Position numbers and translations under genes: made by a program. Under the pieces are notes generated by a model, which had not been told where the DNA came from, made no database searches, and was given only the letters and a program-made list of their open reading frames with translations. 64,000 nucleotides of DNA from Rhizophagus clarus (taxonomy: Eukaryota; Glomeromycota; Glomeromycetes; Glomerales; Glomeraceae). Below, piece by piece: positions 10,994 through 23,106 of this stretch (position 1 is its first letter; each line of letters opens with the position of its first letter). The stretch is from positions 620,001-684,000 of the forward strand of contig BLAL01000079.1 in assembly GCA_015698045.1 (NCBI GenBank). The letters run 5' to 3'.

Positions 10994-13204
10994 CTAATTT
11001 TTGTAATTTTTCTTTCTATTTTCTAGCTCGAACTCTCGAATTTTTTCCTTTATTATTTGTTCAACTTTCGCTATTTCTTCCGGTGTTGGTGAAGTTGATG
11101 ATTCTCGGTCATTCTCATCATAACTATAAATGCTATAATTGTATGGTGGTGGTCGTGGGACTGAACTACTAGTTTTTGCCCACTTTACACTTTTTTCATG
11201 ATCTTCATCTATTACTCGTTTTTTAACCCTTAACTTGATTTTTGTGGAAACGGAATTATCTTCTCGTGATATTCCGCTATTATCATCATGATCTCTTCTA
11301 CATGATTTTAAATTAACCTTTTGGTCCTCTGATTCTTCCTCGTCAAAATCCATATTTCCTTGATTTATAATCCTATTTATTCGTCTACTTAATCTTTTCG
11401 TTAACCTTATAGGATCAGATATCTCATTTGGAATATTGTCTTTTATTAATTGCCGTTCTTCTATCGTTGATTCACTATTTGATTCGAGTTTACCAGTAAA
11501 ACCAAGTAAAAATAGTGCTAGTTCCACTATTCCTTTCAACTCCCACTGAGACAAAGATGATGAATCCTCTAGAAAATTTATAACATTAGTAATAATATCT
11601 TAAAAGTGAAATTTTTAAATTAACCTTTTATCACCTTTAAGTATCTTGTTATAATACTTTCCAGCATACCAACTCATCTTCTCAAAATATGGAAATCGAT
11701 ATTTTATTGGAACATTAGTACGTTTTTCGATGTCATAAATAGCCAATTGGATTCCAATATTGAACCCATGCAAAAAATTGCCTCCAATAACTATTGAATC
11801 ATCTGGTGTATATACTGCATGAATCCATCCGGTAGGAATTATCCTAAGAGGAATTAATAATCCGTCAAAATTATTAAAGACATTAAGGAGAATCCTTTGC
11901 TAGTAAAATAAATAAAAATTTCTTACATAGTATTACCAGCAACTAATTTCACTTCGAAACAATCCTTGACCAAATCGGCGAAAAAGGTCATAGATTGTTC
12001 TGGTGATGATATCCATCTAGAATACTTCTTTAAATTAGATGGTGTTGGCGGAACAAAATAAAATACTTTTGATCCCCTTATAACATGATAGAAAACAGAT
12101 GAACCACCAAAATCAATATGAAAATCAGTAAAGCTATCCTTAATACTCATAAGGCAGTAAAGCTGAACTTTAGGATATTCGATATTTTTTTTATTTGGCC
12201 ACATGTTCTCGACCCAATCGAGCTCTCTATTTAATAATTTACATAAAAATATCAAATAAATTGGATATGAAAAAATTTATTGTTAATTTAGCATACCTTA
12301 CAATGCGTGGTCGCAATATCGAATCGCCAAAGGATGTATCGCTAACTTCCAGACTTATTACATTTAAAACTTGATCCCGTTTTGGACCATCGAAATAAGT
12401 AGCCCATTTATACATATTCCAATCAGGAATTTCTTGTTGGGTAGAAACGTCTTTAAAAAAGATAAATATATTTAATAAGTGCGCCGCAGAAATGACGTGT
12501 ACAACTAAAAAACTACATTACCAATTACATCAACAGGAGTATCATAACCTGATCAAACAGTAAAATTTATATTAATTTTCTGTTTTAAACTAGGCCAATC
12601 ATCTAATAAACATACCAACAGCTTCGGCGATTTCACTAACTGTGATGTCCTTATGAGGCATTTTCATATCAAGGCCATCTGAATTTTCGATAATTATAGG
12701 CTCTTCAAGGCCAAACCAACGTACCCAATCTATCGTCAGCTGTTCACCACGTATTTTGCGGAATTTGTGCTTTTGGAATAGTTTTAAATCGAGAACACGT
12801 TTCCATTTGTAAGGATTGCCAGTCAAACCATTTTCTAAGTCAGCATAATTAACTTTGGAATGTTCACGTTTGGACTTTCTTATTCCCACCTTATCTTAAT
12901 TATTTTAAAAAAAATACAAAGCAATTCAATTCAGATAAACTTTGTGAACGGATAACATATATCATTTCAATCTTTACTTACAGATACTAGGACCATGAGT
13001 TCGTGTGCATTCTGGACAATGATATTCATCAATTCTATCACATTCCTCGGAAGGAAGCTTGAGACAACTTGCATGACACCAGGCATTGCATATATCGCAT
13101 TTTATCCATGTCTCGGTATTTTCTTGGAACCAAAGTGGAACCAAACGTTGTTTATTAGCACAGAGCGGGCATTTTTCGCCCAGAGTATCCGTAACCTGAG
13201 ACAT
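10994..13204 (-). CDS. JHD1/KDM2-type PHD-JmjC histone lysine demethylase
   Basis: Fe(II)/2-oxoglutarate-dependent demethylase of the JHD1/KDM2/PHF8 family, known to act on methylated H3 lysines (H3K36 for JHD1). Seven minus-strand exons (13204-12982, 12894-12616, 12548-12522, 12450-12297, 12226-11927, 11843-11635, 11568-10994) sum to 1767 nt, 588 residues. A PHD finger occupies residues about 10-70 (CPLCANK, CDICNAWCHASCL, YHCPEC). The linker PSIYKVGIRKSKREHSKVNY is typical of the family. The JmjC core shows the metal-binding HxD in FTDFHIDFGGSS, then IPTGWIHAVYTP and the second histidine in GGNFLHGFNI. A 27-nt exon (12548-12522) is needed to keep the frame. The C-terminal 190 residues are charged and low-complexity with basic clusters (RLSRRINR, KLRVKKRV) that could serve as nuclear localisation signals. 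The start ATG lies ten codons before the first PHD cysteine. Confidence 0.92.
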
Positions 13205-13979
13205 TTACCAAAGGTTATCGAACTAACTGCAATTGTCAACTAATATAGATAATTCTAGTAAAAAATTTTTACGGAAAAAATGAAACAAAATTTCCCTCGA
13301 AAAAACCAATAACCAAATCTGGTGAAGTAACTTCAATCTATGAGGTCATTGAATTAGACGTATTAATAAATATGATTGGTCGTTGTGTAGCAATGACCAG
13401 TTTTGCAGAATTTTTCGCCTACAATCACCGGCAGAATTGAAATAAATTTTACAACCAACCAGAATTAAATCGGTCCAGGGGCGATGATTTTATATTAAAC
13501 GAATTTATAATATAATTCGCAATAATAAATTGATCATTTGTTTAAACATCATTTACAATAGTGTTATTTGTTATTTTTTTCATTTAAACAAATTTTAGAT
13601 ATACACAAAAAAATTTTTATAATTATAATACTGTATATGGAGTTTAATTAAAATTTTTTTGTATTTTAATTATATAATTTTTTTTTAGTTAAAAGATATG
13701 CTTAATATAAAAAAAATATTCAATATTACTTTTATAAAGCTTAAATACATAAAAACAGATTAAATAACTTTTTTTTTTATTTTTTTAAGAAAATTAAAAT
13801 ATAACTAAATATAATCACTAGTAATTATTATTATAGGCATCTTTTATTACTTAATTTTTATTAAAATTATAATTTTAGTTAGAATTAAATATTAAAAAAA
13901 TTTTTAATTTAAAAAATTTAAATAATAAATAAATAAAATAAGGAAAAATAATATAATATAATATGAAGTACTGGTAAAT
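13205..13979. other. Upstream region of the JmjC gene, AT-rich
   Basis: The proximal 250 bp (to about 13,450) is less AT-rich and probably holds the promoter of the demethylase gene, including attggtcg and accaacca segments. From 13,500 the sequence becomes almost pure A/T with no recognisable feature. Confidence 0.4.
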
Positions 13980-14490
13980 TTCTTGCTGATACATGTGAAT
14001 CTTTATATAAGGATGGTATTAGCTGATAAACCCTTAAGCTTTTTATCGTGATTAACTAGATTTTTAATAAGAGAATCCAAACTGTCTTCTTGAGGAATAT
14101 CAGACAAATTATCAGCAGAAGAGGCCACACTATTTTTGATATTTTTTTCCACTATATTACTTGTTCCAATAACCAGTTTTTCATCTATTTTAACCTTCTT
14201 TTTTTAACCATTTTTTTTTGGAATCTCTATGGCCAGAAGGGATACTTCTGATATTACTTTAAGAGTCTGTTTCGTCTTATCAGTTTGGGAATTTTTATCT
14301 AAAGCAGGCTGATTAGAGAAAGATAAAATAAGCTCTTATTGTAAACATTCACTATTGTTCTATATTTCATAAATACGCTGAGCACTAATATGGAATTTTT
14401 CAGCCATTTTTTTTGATGCATTAGGTATTCTGTCTCTGAATTCTCTAATTTCCTTAATAACAGCTTCTGTTAATAGGGTTGTATTGGATT
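13980..14490 (-). pseudogene. Decayed gene fragment with helix-turn-helix-like start
   Basis: Read on the minus strand, a broken frame begins with LTEAVIKEIREFRDRIPNAS, then KKMAEKFHISAQRIYEI, which has the look of a helix-turn-helix of the kind found in transposon-associated or regulatory proteins. It continues with a charged tail (NLSDIPQEDSLDSLIKNL). At least three in-frame stops interrupt it; two sit where Gln or another frequent codon differs from a stop by one transition. No start codon or intact frame remains. Whether it was a host gene or part of a mobile element cannot be told. Confidence 0.4.
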
Positions 14491-14559
14491 AATAAAATTT
14501 TTCATGGAGATGGATAACCATTTTTTAGTCAGAATATATAAGCAAAAAAAACTACCAAT

Positions 14560-14775
14560 AATTTTTCAATACCTTTCAATATATATCAATATTTCTAGTA
14601 ATTCAATACATATCAGTACCTTTCAATATGAGTCAGTGCTTTTCAATACATATCAGTATCCTTCAGTATATATTGGTGTCCTTCAATGCATACTATCAGT
14701 ATTCTTTTTCAGTGCACATCAATAAGTATAAATACGTCTTAGTGCTTTTCAGTATGCACCAGTGATCTTTTTTTC
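14560..14775. repeat. Degenerate short tandem repeats (about 20-24 bp)
   Basis: Diverged copies of a motif like TATCAGTACCTTTCAATA are repeated about ten times (for example ctttcaatatatatcaatat, ctttcaatatgagtcagtgc, ccttcagtatatattggtgt). No coding role is visible. Confidence 0.6.
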
Positions 14776-14879
14776 AATAAGTAACAATAGGCATTAGATT
14801 TGCCAAAAATAATCTGCTTTCTTATAAGATTAAGCCCTAGCTGAATTTTTTTGCCAAAAGTAAAAAAAAAATACCAATA

Positions 14880-15720
14880 AAATACCCTAGATCTGTACCT
14901 TAAAAGATCTGGATAATAGTAATAAACTTGAAGATTCTCTAGCTAATTATTATCCTTCCAGTCAAATAGAGTTTAAAGAGCAACTTTCTTGTGCAAAAAA
15001 AGACTGTAAAGTTGCTATATATTGGGAAAGCCAGTTTGCAGATAACTATGATGTCTTAGATAGATAAATTCAAAAATAAAAATAAAAAACTTTCTGATCA
15101 GGTGCATCAACTTGGAGAAGAGATAGGACAATTGCATTTAGAAAAAAATGAGCTTATGCTTCAGATTATTCACAAGAATATTTCTTTTGCAGATGCTGAA
15201 AGCAAATTCTCTATAAAATCAGAGGAGATGCAAGCCTTTCAATCCAAGATGAAGAAAGAGATATAGGTTCTACAAACTAAGGCAGAGGAATTAGAGCAGG
15301 ATTTTTCTTCAGCATAGGAGGAGTTATTAGAAATGGAATTTTTCCAATCTAGAGCAAAGGAATTAGAGCGAAATCTTTCTTTAGTATAGGAAGAGTTATC
15401 AGAAATTGAATCTTTTAAGCTTAAATAAGAACTGAGAAATGCTGAACTATTTACTAAAAATATTGATCTAAATTTGAAGAAAAGAGATTTAGAAGATATA
15501 TTGATTAAAAAAAAAAATGAATTAGCGCAGATAAAAGATAATTTAGCCACAGCACAAAAGGCATTGATAAAGAAAGACACTCTCATTCAAGAAGTGATCC
15601 TAAATAATACTTGTTTAGCTGAGCAGATCTTAAAAATATCTAGCGAGTCTGAAGTGCTTAGAGGTGTTAGCAGATTGGAGAAAAATAATGGTATCACTAG
15701 TTCTGAAACAACCTTAAAAT
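14880..15720 (+). pseudogene. Decayed coiled-coil protein gene
   Basis: A plus-strand frame rich in Glu, Lys, Leu and Gln with heptad-like spacing: ELMLQIIHKNISFADAESKF, then repeated units of the type KAEELEQDF / RAKELERNL each followed by a stop and EELLE or EELSE, then LKKRDLEDILIKKKNELAQI. Several TAG/TAA stops fall where the repeat units would predict Gln. The longest uninterrupted piece is 15,474-15,720. Upstream, ANYYPSSQIEFKEQLSC may be the same gene. I do not recognise the family. It is followed at once by a palindromic MITE. Confidence 0.5.
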
Positions 15721-15784
15721 TATTCCATTCTGTCTTTTTTCAACATGCAATCATTTTTGTAATAGTATTACTAATCATATACTA

Positions 15785-16204
15785 GAGTTCTGAATTTTTG
15801 GTTCAGTTCCATTTTCAGTTCCATTTCCAGTTCTGAACTTGATTCCTTACTGGACGCTTTTCAAAATAAGATTTTTATTGAAAAACATTTTCAGAATCAT
15901 CTTTTAACTGAAAAATATTTTTTTAGTTAAAAAACTTTATCTGAAAATATTTTCAGTTTGAAGTGTTTTTTAAAAAACTGGTTTTGGTTCCATTTTTTGA
16001 TCTAAAAATAGAACCAGAACTAATTTTTCAAACTGAAAATATTTTTTCAGTAGTGTATTTTAACTGAAAATGTTTTCAATTAAAAGTATGATCTGAAAAT
16101 GTTTTTCAGTAAAAATTTTAGGCTGAAAAATACTTTCAGTAAAATTTTATATCAGAGAGCCAAATCAGAACTAAAAATAAAACCAAACCAGAAATTCAAA
16201 ACTC
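15785..16204. repeat. Palindromic MITE, copy A (420 bp, TA duplication)
   Basis: Begins GAGTTCTGAATTTTTGG after TA and ends with the complement of GAGTTTTGAATTTCTGG before TA. The two halves are largely inverted copies of each other, with repeated TTTTCAG/CTGAAAA blocks throughout. A second copy lies at 37,086-37,503. TA duplication and non-coding hairpin structure suggest a Tc1/mariner-type non-autonomous element. Confidence 0.8.
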
Positions 16205-16439
16205 TATCATCATATACATCTTATGGTATATGTTTTCTCATCTATATTCTTTTAATTCATCTTATAATGAAGAAAAAAATATTTTGAACTATAAAATACC
16301 CTATCTCTCAATCCAAGATTTTGGAAGAAAACAAAATCATTCTTTCTTTAATCAAAGAATTTAAAAAATTTTCTTGACAAATTTCAACCAGAAGCCCTGG
16401 TCAAAAATATGTATTTTTACAATCTTTTTCTGAATTATA

Positions 16440-16800
16440 TGAAAAAAAAGGATAGAAATCATAGTTATAAGTTCCCCATCTGATACACAGAAGAACCAAA
16501 AGACAGGACTACCCCCTATGAAACTTTACCTTATGGATATAGATGAAACAAATTATCACAAATTCAGTTGCATCTTGCGAATTCATTATGACCTTTCTCC
16601 ATGCTAATCACCGGGAAGAGTAGATCAAGTAAGACTAATATCTTAGCAAATCTTTTTCTTAGTAATAAAGCTAAATACATATATAAAGGTACGAAAGGTG
16701 GCTCTAGATATATTGTATATGATGATTTGATAGTTTGCAGTTATCATCCTGATGAGCCAAAGTGGGCATTTGTAAGGTTGCTGGGCGAAACTTAGAAGTT
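16440..16800 (+). pseudogene. Fossil fragment of a P-loop ATPase of virus-like (packaging-ATPase-like) type
   Basis: A short plus-strand fragment with a Walker A-like motif (LITGKSRSSKTNILANL) followed by KAKYIYKGTKGGSRYIVYDD and DEPKWAFVR. The motif order resembles P-loop ATPases related to the FtsK/A32 packaging ATPases carried by Polinton-like and large-DNA-virus-derived elements; that link is from memory and tentative. Only this part is present and the copy is broken. It ends where a sequence beginning TAAGGTTGCTGGGCGAAAC, like the hAT MITE end at 57,325, starts (16,773). Confidence 0.35.
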
Positions 16801-17337
16801 TAGACAAGTGTTGAAATTGAAACTAGTTAAAACATTTTATTAAAAAACTAAAAAATTGCAAAACTGCAAAACTGCGACCCTATAAAAAGTCTATATACTT
16901 AAAATGCACGGATTTTATGGTTAAAATATTCTTAAAACATACTAAAAATTGTACAAACAGTTTATTTAAAATAGAGATTTAAATAATAAATAATTTTAAA
17001 TTATATGAAGAATATACTTAATTTTTAAATTATATATTTTACGATATCTTAAAATATTCTTATCAGATACATAAAATATTCTTAATATTAATTTAATAAT
17101 TTATCAATTAAATTATTGGCCAAAAAAAATATATCTTGATATCGATTATCATATCACATGAAATCTGTTATCATGCGAGATTTAATGATGTCATTTTAAC
17201 AAGATGTAATAATGTCATTTCATTTTTTAATTTATTTAACAAGATGTAAAATCCAAAAAAATTTTCTTTTTTTTTATTTTTCTTCTCTTTTCTTACCAAA
17301 TTCTTTAACCATTAGCCTCATTAATCAAAATTTTAAT
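16801..17337. other. AT-rich spacer
   Basis: Highly AT-rich DNA with no supported gene. A tract similar to the left end of the hAT MITE (see 57,325) lies at its start; the rest shows only short A/T runs. Confidence 0.4.
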
Positions 17338-17880
17338 AATGTCTCAAAATAATGGTACGTTGCTTTTCACTAACGTGTGAAGAATTTTGGTTTATTAAAT
17401 TAAAAAATTAAAAATATTATTTTATAGATCACGAAACTCCTATGATCGAAGTTTTCATTCCAGCTTATGGTAAAAGACGTAAGTAAGATTTATAATGTTA
17501 TTATTAACTCATTTTCCTTTTACTATTGCAAAAGAATTTTTATTTATTAAAATTAAATATAAATTATTATAATATTAAAATAAATCATAATGAAGATTAT
17601 GATGAGGGGGAAAATGAAGAATATTGAAACTGTCCAAAACCTGATGAAGCTTCAAGATGTGGCTCTACAATTTACTTCAACAGATTCTTCTTCTCAACAC
17701 AATAAAAATTCACCGAAAAGAATTAAGTCGTTAAAAGAAAAAGCACCATCATGTAAGATAAAAGCTTAGGTTAAATTGCATTATTATATCACATAATTCA
17801 AAGTAAAATTTATTTTTTAATTTTCTTTATAGATATTGATGTTAAAAATAAGCCACTTAAGGAAAACCAGGGTAAATATA
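17338..17880 (+). pseudogene. Short exon-like fragments of unknown gene
   Basis: An ATG at 17,341 (MSQNN) is followed by a GT-AG-like gap and a block reading HETPMIEVFIPAYGKR, then further small blocks bounded by GTAAG and TAG signals, one of them basic and Ser-rich (SPKRIKSLKEKAPS). The arrangement looks like a multi-exon gene with very short exons, but no continuous model could be closed and no family is recognised. It may be the 5' part of a transposon gene immediately downstream. Confidence 0.3.
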
Positions 17881-17953
17881 ACTTATATGTCAAGTAAAAT
17901 TCATTATATTAATAATAATTCATTATGTTAATAAATTTAAATTTTTATATCAG

Positions 17954-20515
17954 GACTGGGTCCTAATTTTTGGGACCTAATTGGGACGGTCCCAAATCAG
18001 TCCCTATTATTTAATCATGTAGATCAATCGCGTTTTAATAAATTCCTGTATTCCCATTAAATTAACCGCGTTTCATTCTCTATCTTTGTTTCATTCTTGC
18101 CAATTACCATTAGTTTTTCCTTTCCAATAAAAATATCAGATAATGATTTTGATGATGTCAATTGTGATGAATATGAATATGAATCATTTCTTGATAATGA
18201 GTATAATCAAGATGCACCAGATGCACCACAAGATCCTGTAATAAGCGAGGAGAATGATAATTCTGAAAAAGAAAATTTATCTCAATCTTGTCGAATTTCA
18301 CCAGCATGGAATTATTTTAATGATAGAACATCCCAATATCCAGGAAGACCAGTCTGTTGCAGATGTCAAAAAGTTTTTGGAAAGGATACCGGTATTTCAA
18401 CTTTAAAGCGGCATCTTTCTTCTGCACATAAAATAACGATAGAAAATGTTAAACATACGTTAAAAACTTAAAGTGTTTTAAATTTTAAACGAATTGATCC
18501 TTGGCCAGAAAAAGAAAAAAGTGAACGTGATAATGCAGTAGTAGAATGGATCATTGGAGATGTACAGCCTTTTCGAACAGTTGAAAATTTACAATTTAGG
18601 CAAATGGTTAACACTTTTGATTCTCGATATCAAGTTCCAGATAAAAATGGAATTAAAAATTTGGTAATAGATTATTTTGAAGCAAAACGGGATAATATAC
18701 AATATGATTTAAATAATATTCCAGGAAAAATATCCCTAACGACAGATATTTGGACATCAACGTTCAATAATGATGCATATCTTGGATTAACAATCCATTT
18801 TATTGATAATGATTGGAATTTGCAAAATTTCTTATTAAATATTATGTCATTTACTACACGCCATACTGGAGGTAACATAGCTGATGCAATTATATCAACT
18901 TTGAAAGAATTTCATATTTTTGAAAAAACCTTAGCTTTAACCAGTGATAATGAATCAGCAATGGTAGTTTGTAGACGTATAATAGCAGCAAAACTTGCAT
19001 ATGAACTTGATAACCAATCTTTCCATCACTATAGATGTTCTGCGCATATTTTAAATCTAGCTGCACAGCAAGGAATTAAAATTATTGATAATGAGATTGG
19101 TAAAATACGTGAATTAATGAAAAAAATTAAAAATTCACTCCAAAAATGTAACAGATTGCAAGAATTGTGTTTGATAGAGAATTTGCAATATTATAAACCT
19201 CAAATAAATATTGAGACCTGATAGAACAGCACATACTATATGATAATAAAGTTTCAAAAAATATTGCGTCCTATTGAAATGTTAGCAGTAACGGATTCAA
19301 GCATTGGAAATTTAATGCCAGATGCAGAAGGATGGACAAAAATTAAAGTAAGTTAGAATTATTGTTTATCAATCTTTTAAAATTTTAACATGTTTACAAA
19401 ACAAATAAGATACTTTAATCTTACTTGAACCATTAGAAAAGGCAACTGTACTACTTTCAGTCTCTTCTTATCCTACTATTTCAGATATTAGGTTCTTATT
19501 TCTTGAAATTCAACAGCATCTAGATGATTATGTTAGAAAAGAAGAATTTAGTCAGAGCAGAGTGGCATCGTCAATCCTTGAAAAAATTAAAAAATATTGG
19601 GAAGTGGTGGATTCATCTACCACAGTAGCCACAATACTAGATCCGCGTACTAAACTTACTTTATATGCAACAGGAGAAGAATCAACAAATGTGGTAAATG
19701 CAATAAAAAGTCATTTTACAGAGTATAACGTATCTCCACCTCCAGCAATGTTATCTAATACTAATCAAAAAACAATAAGCAACTGGGAGTATTTCCATCA
19801 GTTGAAAAGAAGGCGACTGGATGTTTTAGGTTCACAAACAGAAAGATCAGAAAGGAGATCAAGATCAACCGGAATTCATAAAGAACTTGATTGGTACCTT
19901 GCCTTACCATATGATGATAATGTTGAACCTTTATTATGGTGGAAGGCTCATTTTTGAGAATTTCTAGCATTGGGAGCAATGGCACGCGATTATTTGTCCA
20001 TCCAAGCTACCAGTGTACCATGCGAACAAGTATTCTCTGTGGCAAGTAATACTATAACCCGTACAAGGAATAGATTGCTTCCAGAAACAGCTCGTGCATT
20101 ATTATGTTCAAAAAGTTGGCTTGAAAAAAGAATTGGAAGTAAAAGAAAATAATAATTTTTTAGAAATTAATATTATATTTCAGTGTGAAAAAAAAATTAT
20201 TGTGGCTTAGCGAATTAGTGATACAATAATAAATGTAATCAACCTTAGATCAGCTGATTAATAATAAATTTATTATCGATATACAGTACGATCAAAATGT
20301 TAATAAATAAAAAAATAATTAAAAATGAGTTTTATTTTTATGCAAATTAAATAATTAATATAAATATATAATAAAGCAATTGTCCAGACTCAGTCTGAAC
20401 TCGGTCTGGACTTGATCTGAACTCAGTCCATCTTTGACTGAGTCCAGTCCGTCCATGTACCAAGACCAACAAGTCCTAAGACTTTAACTAGACTGTAACG
20501 GACCTTTCCCACCCT
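17954..20515 (+). mobile_element. Decayed hAT-family DNA transposon (hAT-1)
   Basis: A plus-strand transposase gene lies at 18,097-20,152 between GG/CC-rich flanks: CAGGACTGGGTCCTAATTTT at the left and, at the right (20,385-20,515), a cluster of CAGTCTGAACTCGGTC-like repeats ending GGACCTTTCCCACCCTA. These flanks contrast with the AT-rich surroundings and are probably the terminal regions, but no perfect terminal inverted repeat or 8-bp duplication was found, so the limits are approximate. Confidence 0.65.
18097..20152 (+). pseudogene. hAT transposase, interrupted by stops
   Basis: Plus-strand frame with an N-terminal acidic region, a BED-type zinc finger at 18,300-18,440 (CCRCQKVFGKDTG ... 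LKRHLSSAHK), the RNase-H-like core (TTDIWTSTFNNDAYLGLTIH, ALTSDNESAMV, RCSAHILNLAAQQG), an intron at about 19,349-19,436, and the hAT dimerisation domain at the end (TSVPCEQVFSVASNTITRTR). The reading frame is broken by stops at 18,469, 19,219-19,224 and 19,954. The stop pair at 19,219 is TGA TAG where related transposases have Arg-Trp before Asn-Ser, and TAA at 18,469 is one transition from Gln. All are C:G to T:A type changes. No longer able to encode a full transposase. Confidence 0.85.
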
Positions 20516-20984
20516 ATATGTTGCTTTAATATTTCTTAAAAAATTATCAATTTACAGGTTTATTACAGTATTCATTACGAAGAGATTCACTACAAGGATC
20601 TGTTTTTCTAATGATAGATTGAAATAGAATAACAATATTTTTCTCTTTTTCAATTAAAAATTTTTTTTCTTTTACATTTTTGTAGAAATCTTCTTTTTTT
20701 TGTCTATCATCAAAATGAATAAACCCATAACTAAAAATTTAAAACTTCATTAGTTTATTAAAAATTTAAAAATTTAAACTATTAATAATAAGTTTATACA
20801 TACTCGTCTTTTTTTTTTACTACATGAACAAAATTTTATATGATATCATTATTTTTTTTATTAAGTCTTCAATCATTTTAGACTCAAGATCTTTGAGATT
20901 GTCACCTCCAAGAAATAGAGCACATGTATCAGGTGGCAGAGTTCTTAAATATAAAAAAACAGAAAAAAAAAGAAAGGCATCATA
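20516..20984. other. AT-rich spacer
   Basis: AT-rich sequence with long T runs; a few short segments are less biased (AGATCTTTGAGATTGTCACC at 20,889). No gene or repeat structure was supported. Confidence 0.35.
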
Positions 20985-21375
20985 AAAAACCTTTAAACCT
21001 TATCAATGAAGGTTAACAATCACAACATAAAAAACCTTATCAACAAAGGTTAACAATCACAACATAAAAAAACCTTATCAACGAAGGTTAATAATTACAA
21101 CATAAAAACCTTATCAATGAAGGTTAACAATCACAACATAAAAAATCTTATCAACGAAAGTTAACAAATACAACATAAAAACCTTATCAATAAAGGTTAA
21201 CATTTAACAATCACAACATAAAAAACCTTATCAACGAAGGTTAATATTTAACAATCACAATATAATAAACCTTATCAACGAAGGTTAACAATCACAACAT
21301 AATAAACCTTATCAACGAAGGTTAACAATCATAACATAATAAACCTTATCAACAAAGATTATTAAACAGTAAAAA
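20985..21375. repeat. Tandem array of about 36-bp units with a palindromic core
   Basis: About ten copies of AACCTTATCAACGAAGGTTA followed by acaatcacaacataa. Each unit contains an inverted repeat, AACCTT then AAGGTT separated by 7 nt, so every unit can form a small hairpin. Copies differ by single changes and by small indels (some read taacatttaacaatcac). The array ends just before the tnp2-type transposon gene. Confidence 0.85.
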
Positions 21376-23106
21376 ACCTTAAAATCTTAAGGCTAAGAAA
21401 AAACTCACCACTCATTTTTCAAAATATTTTAAGGTTAAAAAAAAAATATTTATGTGATAAAAACTGGCAATTGTATAAAAAAATAGGGTATATAGGATGT
21501 GCACCCCAAAATAAAAAGTTTTTTTTTTGTATAACAAATCGTTGCATAACGTGGTGTGAAAAAAAACCCTCTAATTTTCAGCTCGTATAATAATAATAAT
21601 GCAATATTTTTGCTCTTGCCATATCTGTAAAATAAATCCTGGTGGTGGGAAGTGGTTATTTACCAAAAAAACTTTTAAAAAATATCAAGAAAAAGAAAAA
21701 GCATTTATTGAAAAAATTAATGAATCAGAAACAAAGAGCAGTAGTGAGTCAATTTCAAGTTATATTGTAGCTAGAAAAAGAAAGTTTGATGATGAATTAG
21801 ATGAATCAGATATAAATTTAGTGAATAGTCTTTTAGATAATGAGAGGTAATTAGTTAAATTATAACAAAAGTAAATTTTGATAATTAATTATATAAATTA
21901 TTCATTAAAGTAATCTTGATAATGAAGATTTTTTAACGGTGATAATGGCAATCCAAATCAAGATTATAACAATTATAACAAAAATTATAATAATGATGAT
22001 GATAATCAAAGTTTTGATGAAAATTATAATGACAACAATCCAAATCAAAATTATAACAATTATAACGAAAATTATAATGGTGATAATGATAATCAAAGCC
22101 TTGATGAAGATTATAATGATAACGATCCAAGTCAAGATTATAATAATGAAGATAATCCAAGTCTTGATAATAATGAAAATGATAAAGTAGAAAATATAGA
22201 AACTGAAAGTGATATTTCTGATGAGAATGATGAATTAACAGAAATGGACAATAAATTTAAAGACATAGAAGACATAAATGATGGTATTATATATTTAATA
22301 TTACATTGATAATCGTGATTATAATTTTTAATTATTTTTTTTATTTTAGACGAATTGATCTAAGGCTTGCGTCTTTTATATACAAAAGTACTTCATTTAA
22401 TATCCGATATTATATTTAACAAAATACTCGATAATATTAATTCTAATTTAACAATTTATAGTTGAAAAAAAATCAACGACATAATTCCTTTTAAACCGCA
22501 AAAATATGATACTTGCAAAAACAGTTGTATAGCATTTACATCATTATATGAAAGTCTAACAACTTGTCCTATTTGTAATGAAAATTGATTTGATGATAAT
22601 AGTAAATCAGTAAATACAACATTTTTTTTTCTCTCTAAAAGAACGTCTAATAATTTAATATAAAGATAAAGAAAGGGCTAAAGAACTATAATATAGAAAT
22701 ACTTATTCTCAAACTAAAGGAGAAAATGAAGAAAATGAAAAAATATATGCTGATATATTCGATGGGATGTGAGTAATTTAAATAAATTACATTTATGATT
22801 AAGTGTAAAGAGCTATAGGATATATATTTTCTGGGTTAATAGGTTATATCAAGACTTATTACAAAGGGATTATTTTAAAGATAGAAGAGATATCGCGTTA
22901 TCTGGGTTATGTGATGGATACCAAATTTTCGAACAGAAGACCGATGACTGTTGGATTGTATTATTAATAAATAATAATTTGCCTCTTCATATTTGTATAA
23001 AAAAAGAAAATCTTTTAGTAATGATGATAATACCAGGATCCCGTTCGCCAAAAAATTTTAATTCTTTTTTATATCTTTTAGTAAAAGACATCAGGAAAGT
23101 TATATC

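Noticed and set aside
20985-21375. Possible CRISPR array of 20-bp repeats and 16-bp spacers
   Set aside because: The so-called spacers are the same sequence in each unit (acaatcacaacataa); it is a plain tandem repeat in a eukaryotic genome.
21905-22190. Hydrophobic Ile/Val-rich and His/Tyr-rich frames on both strands
   Set aside because: Shadows of the Asn/Asp-rich repeat in the second exon of the tnp2-type gene.
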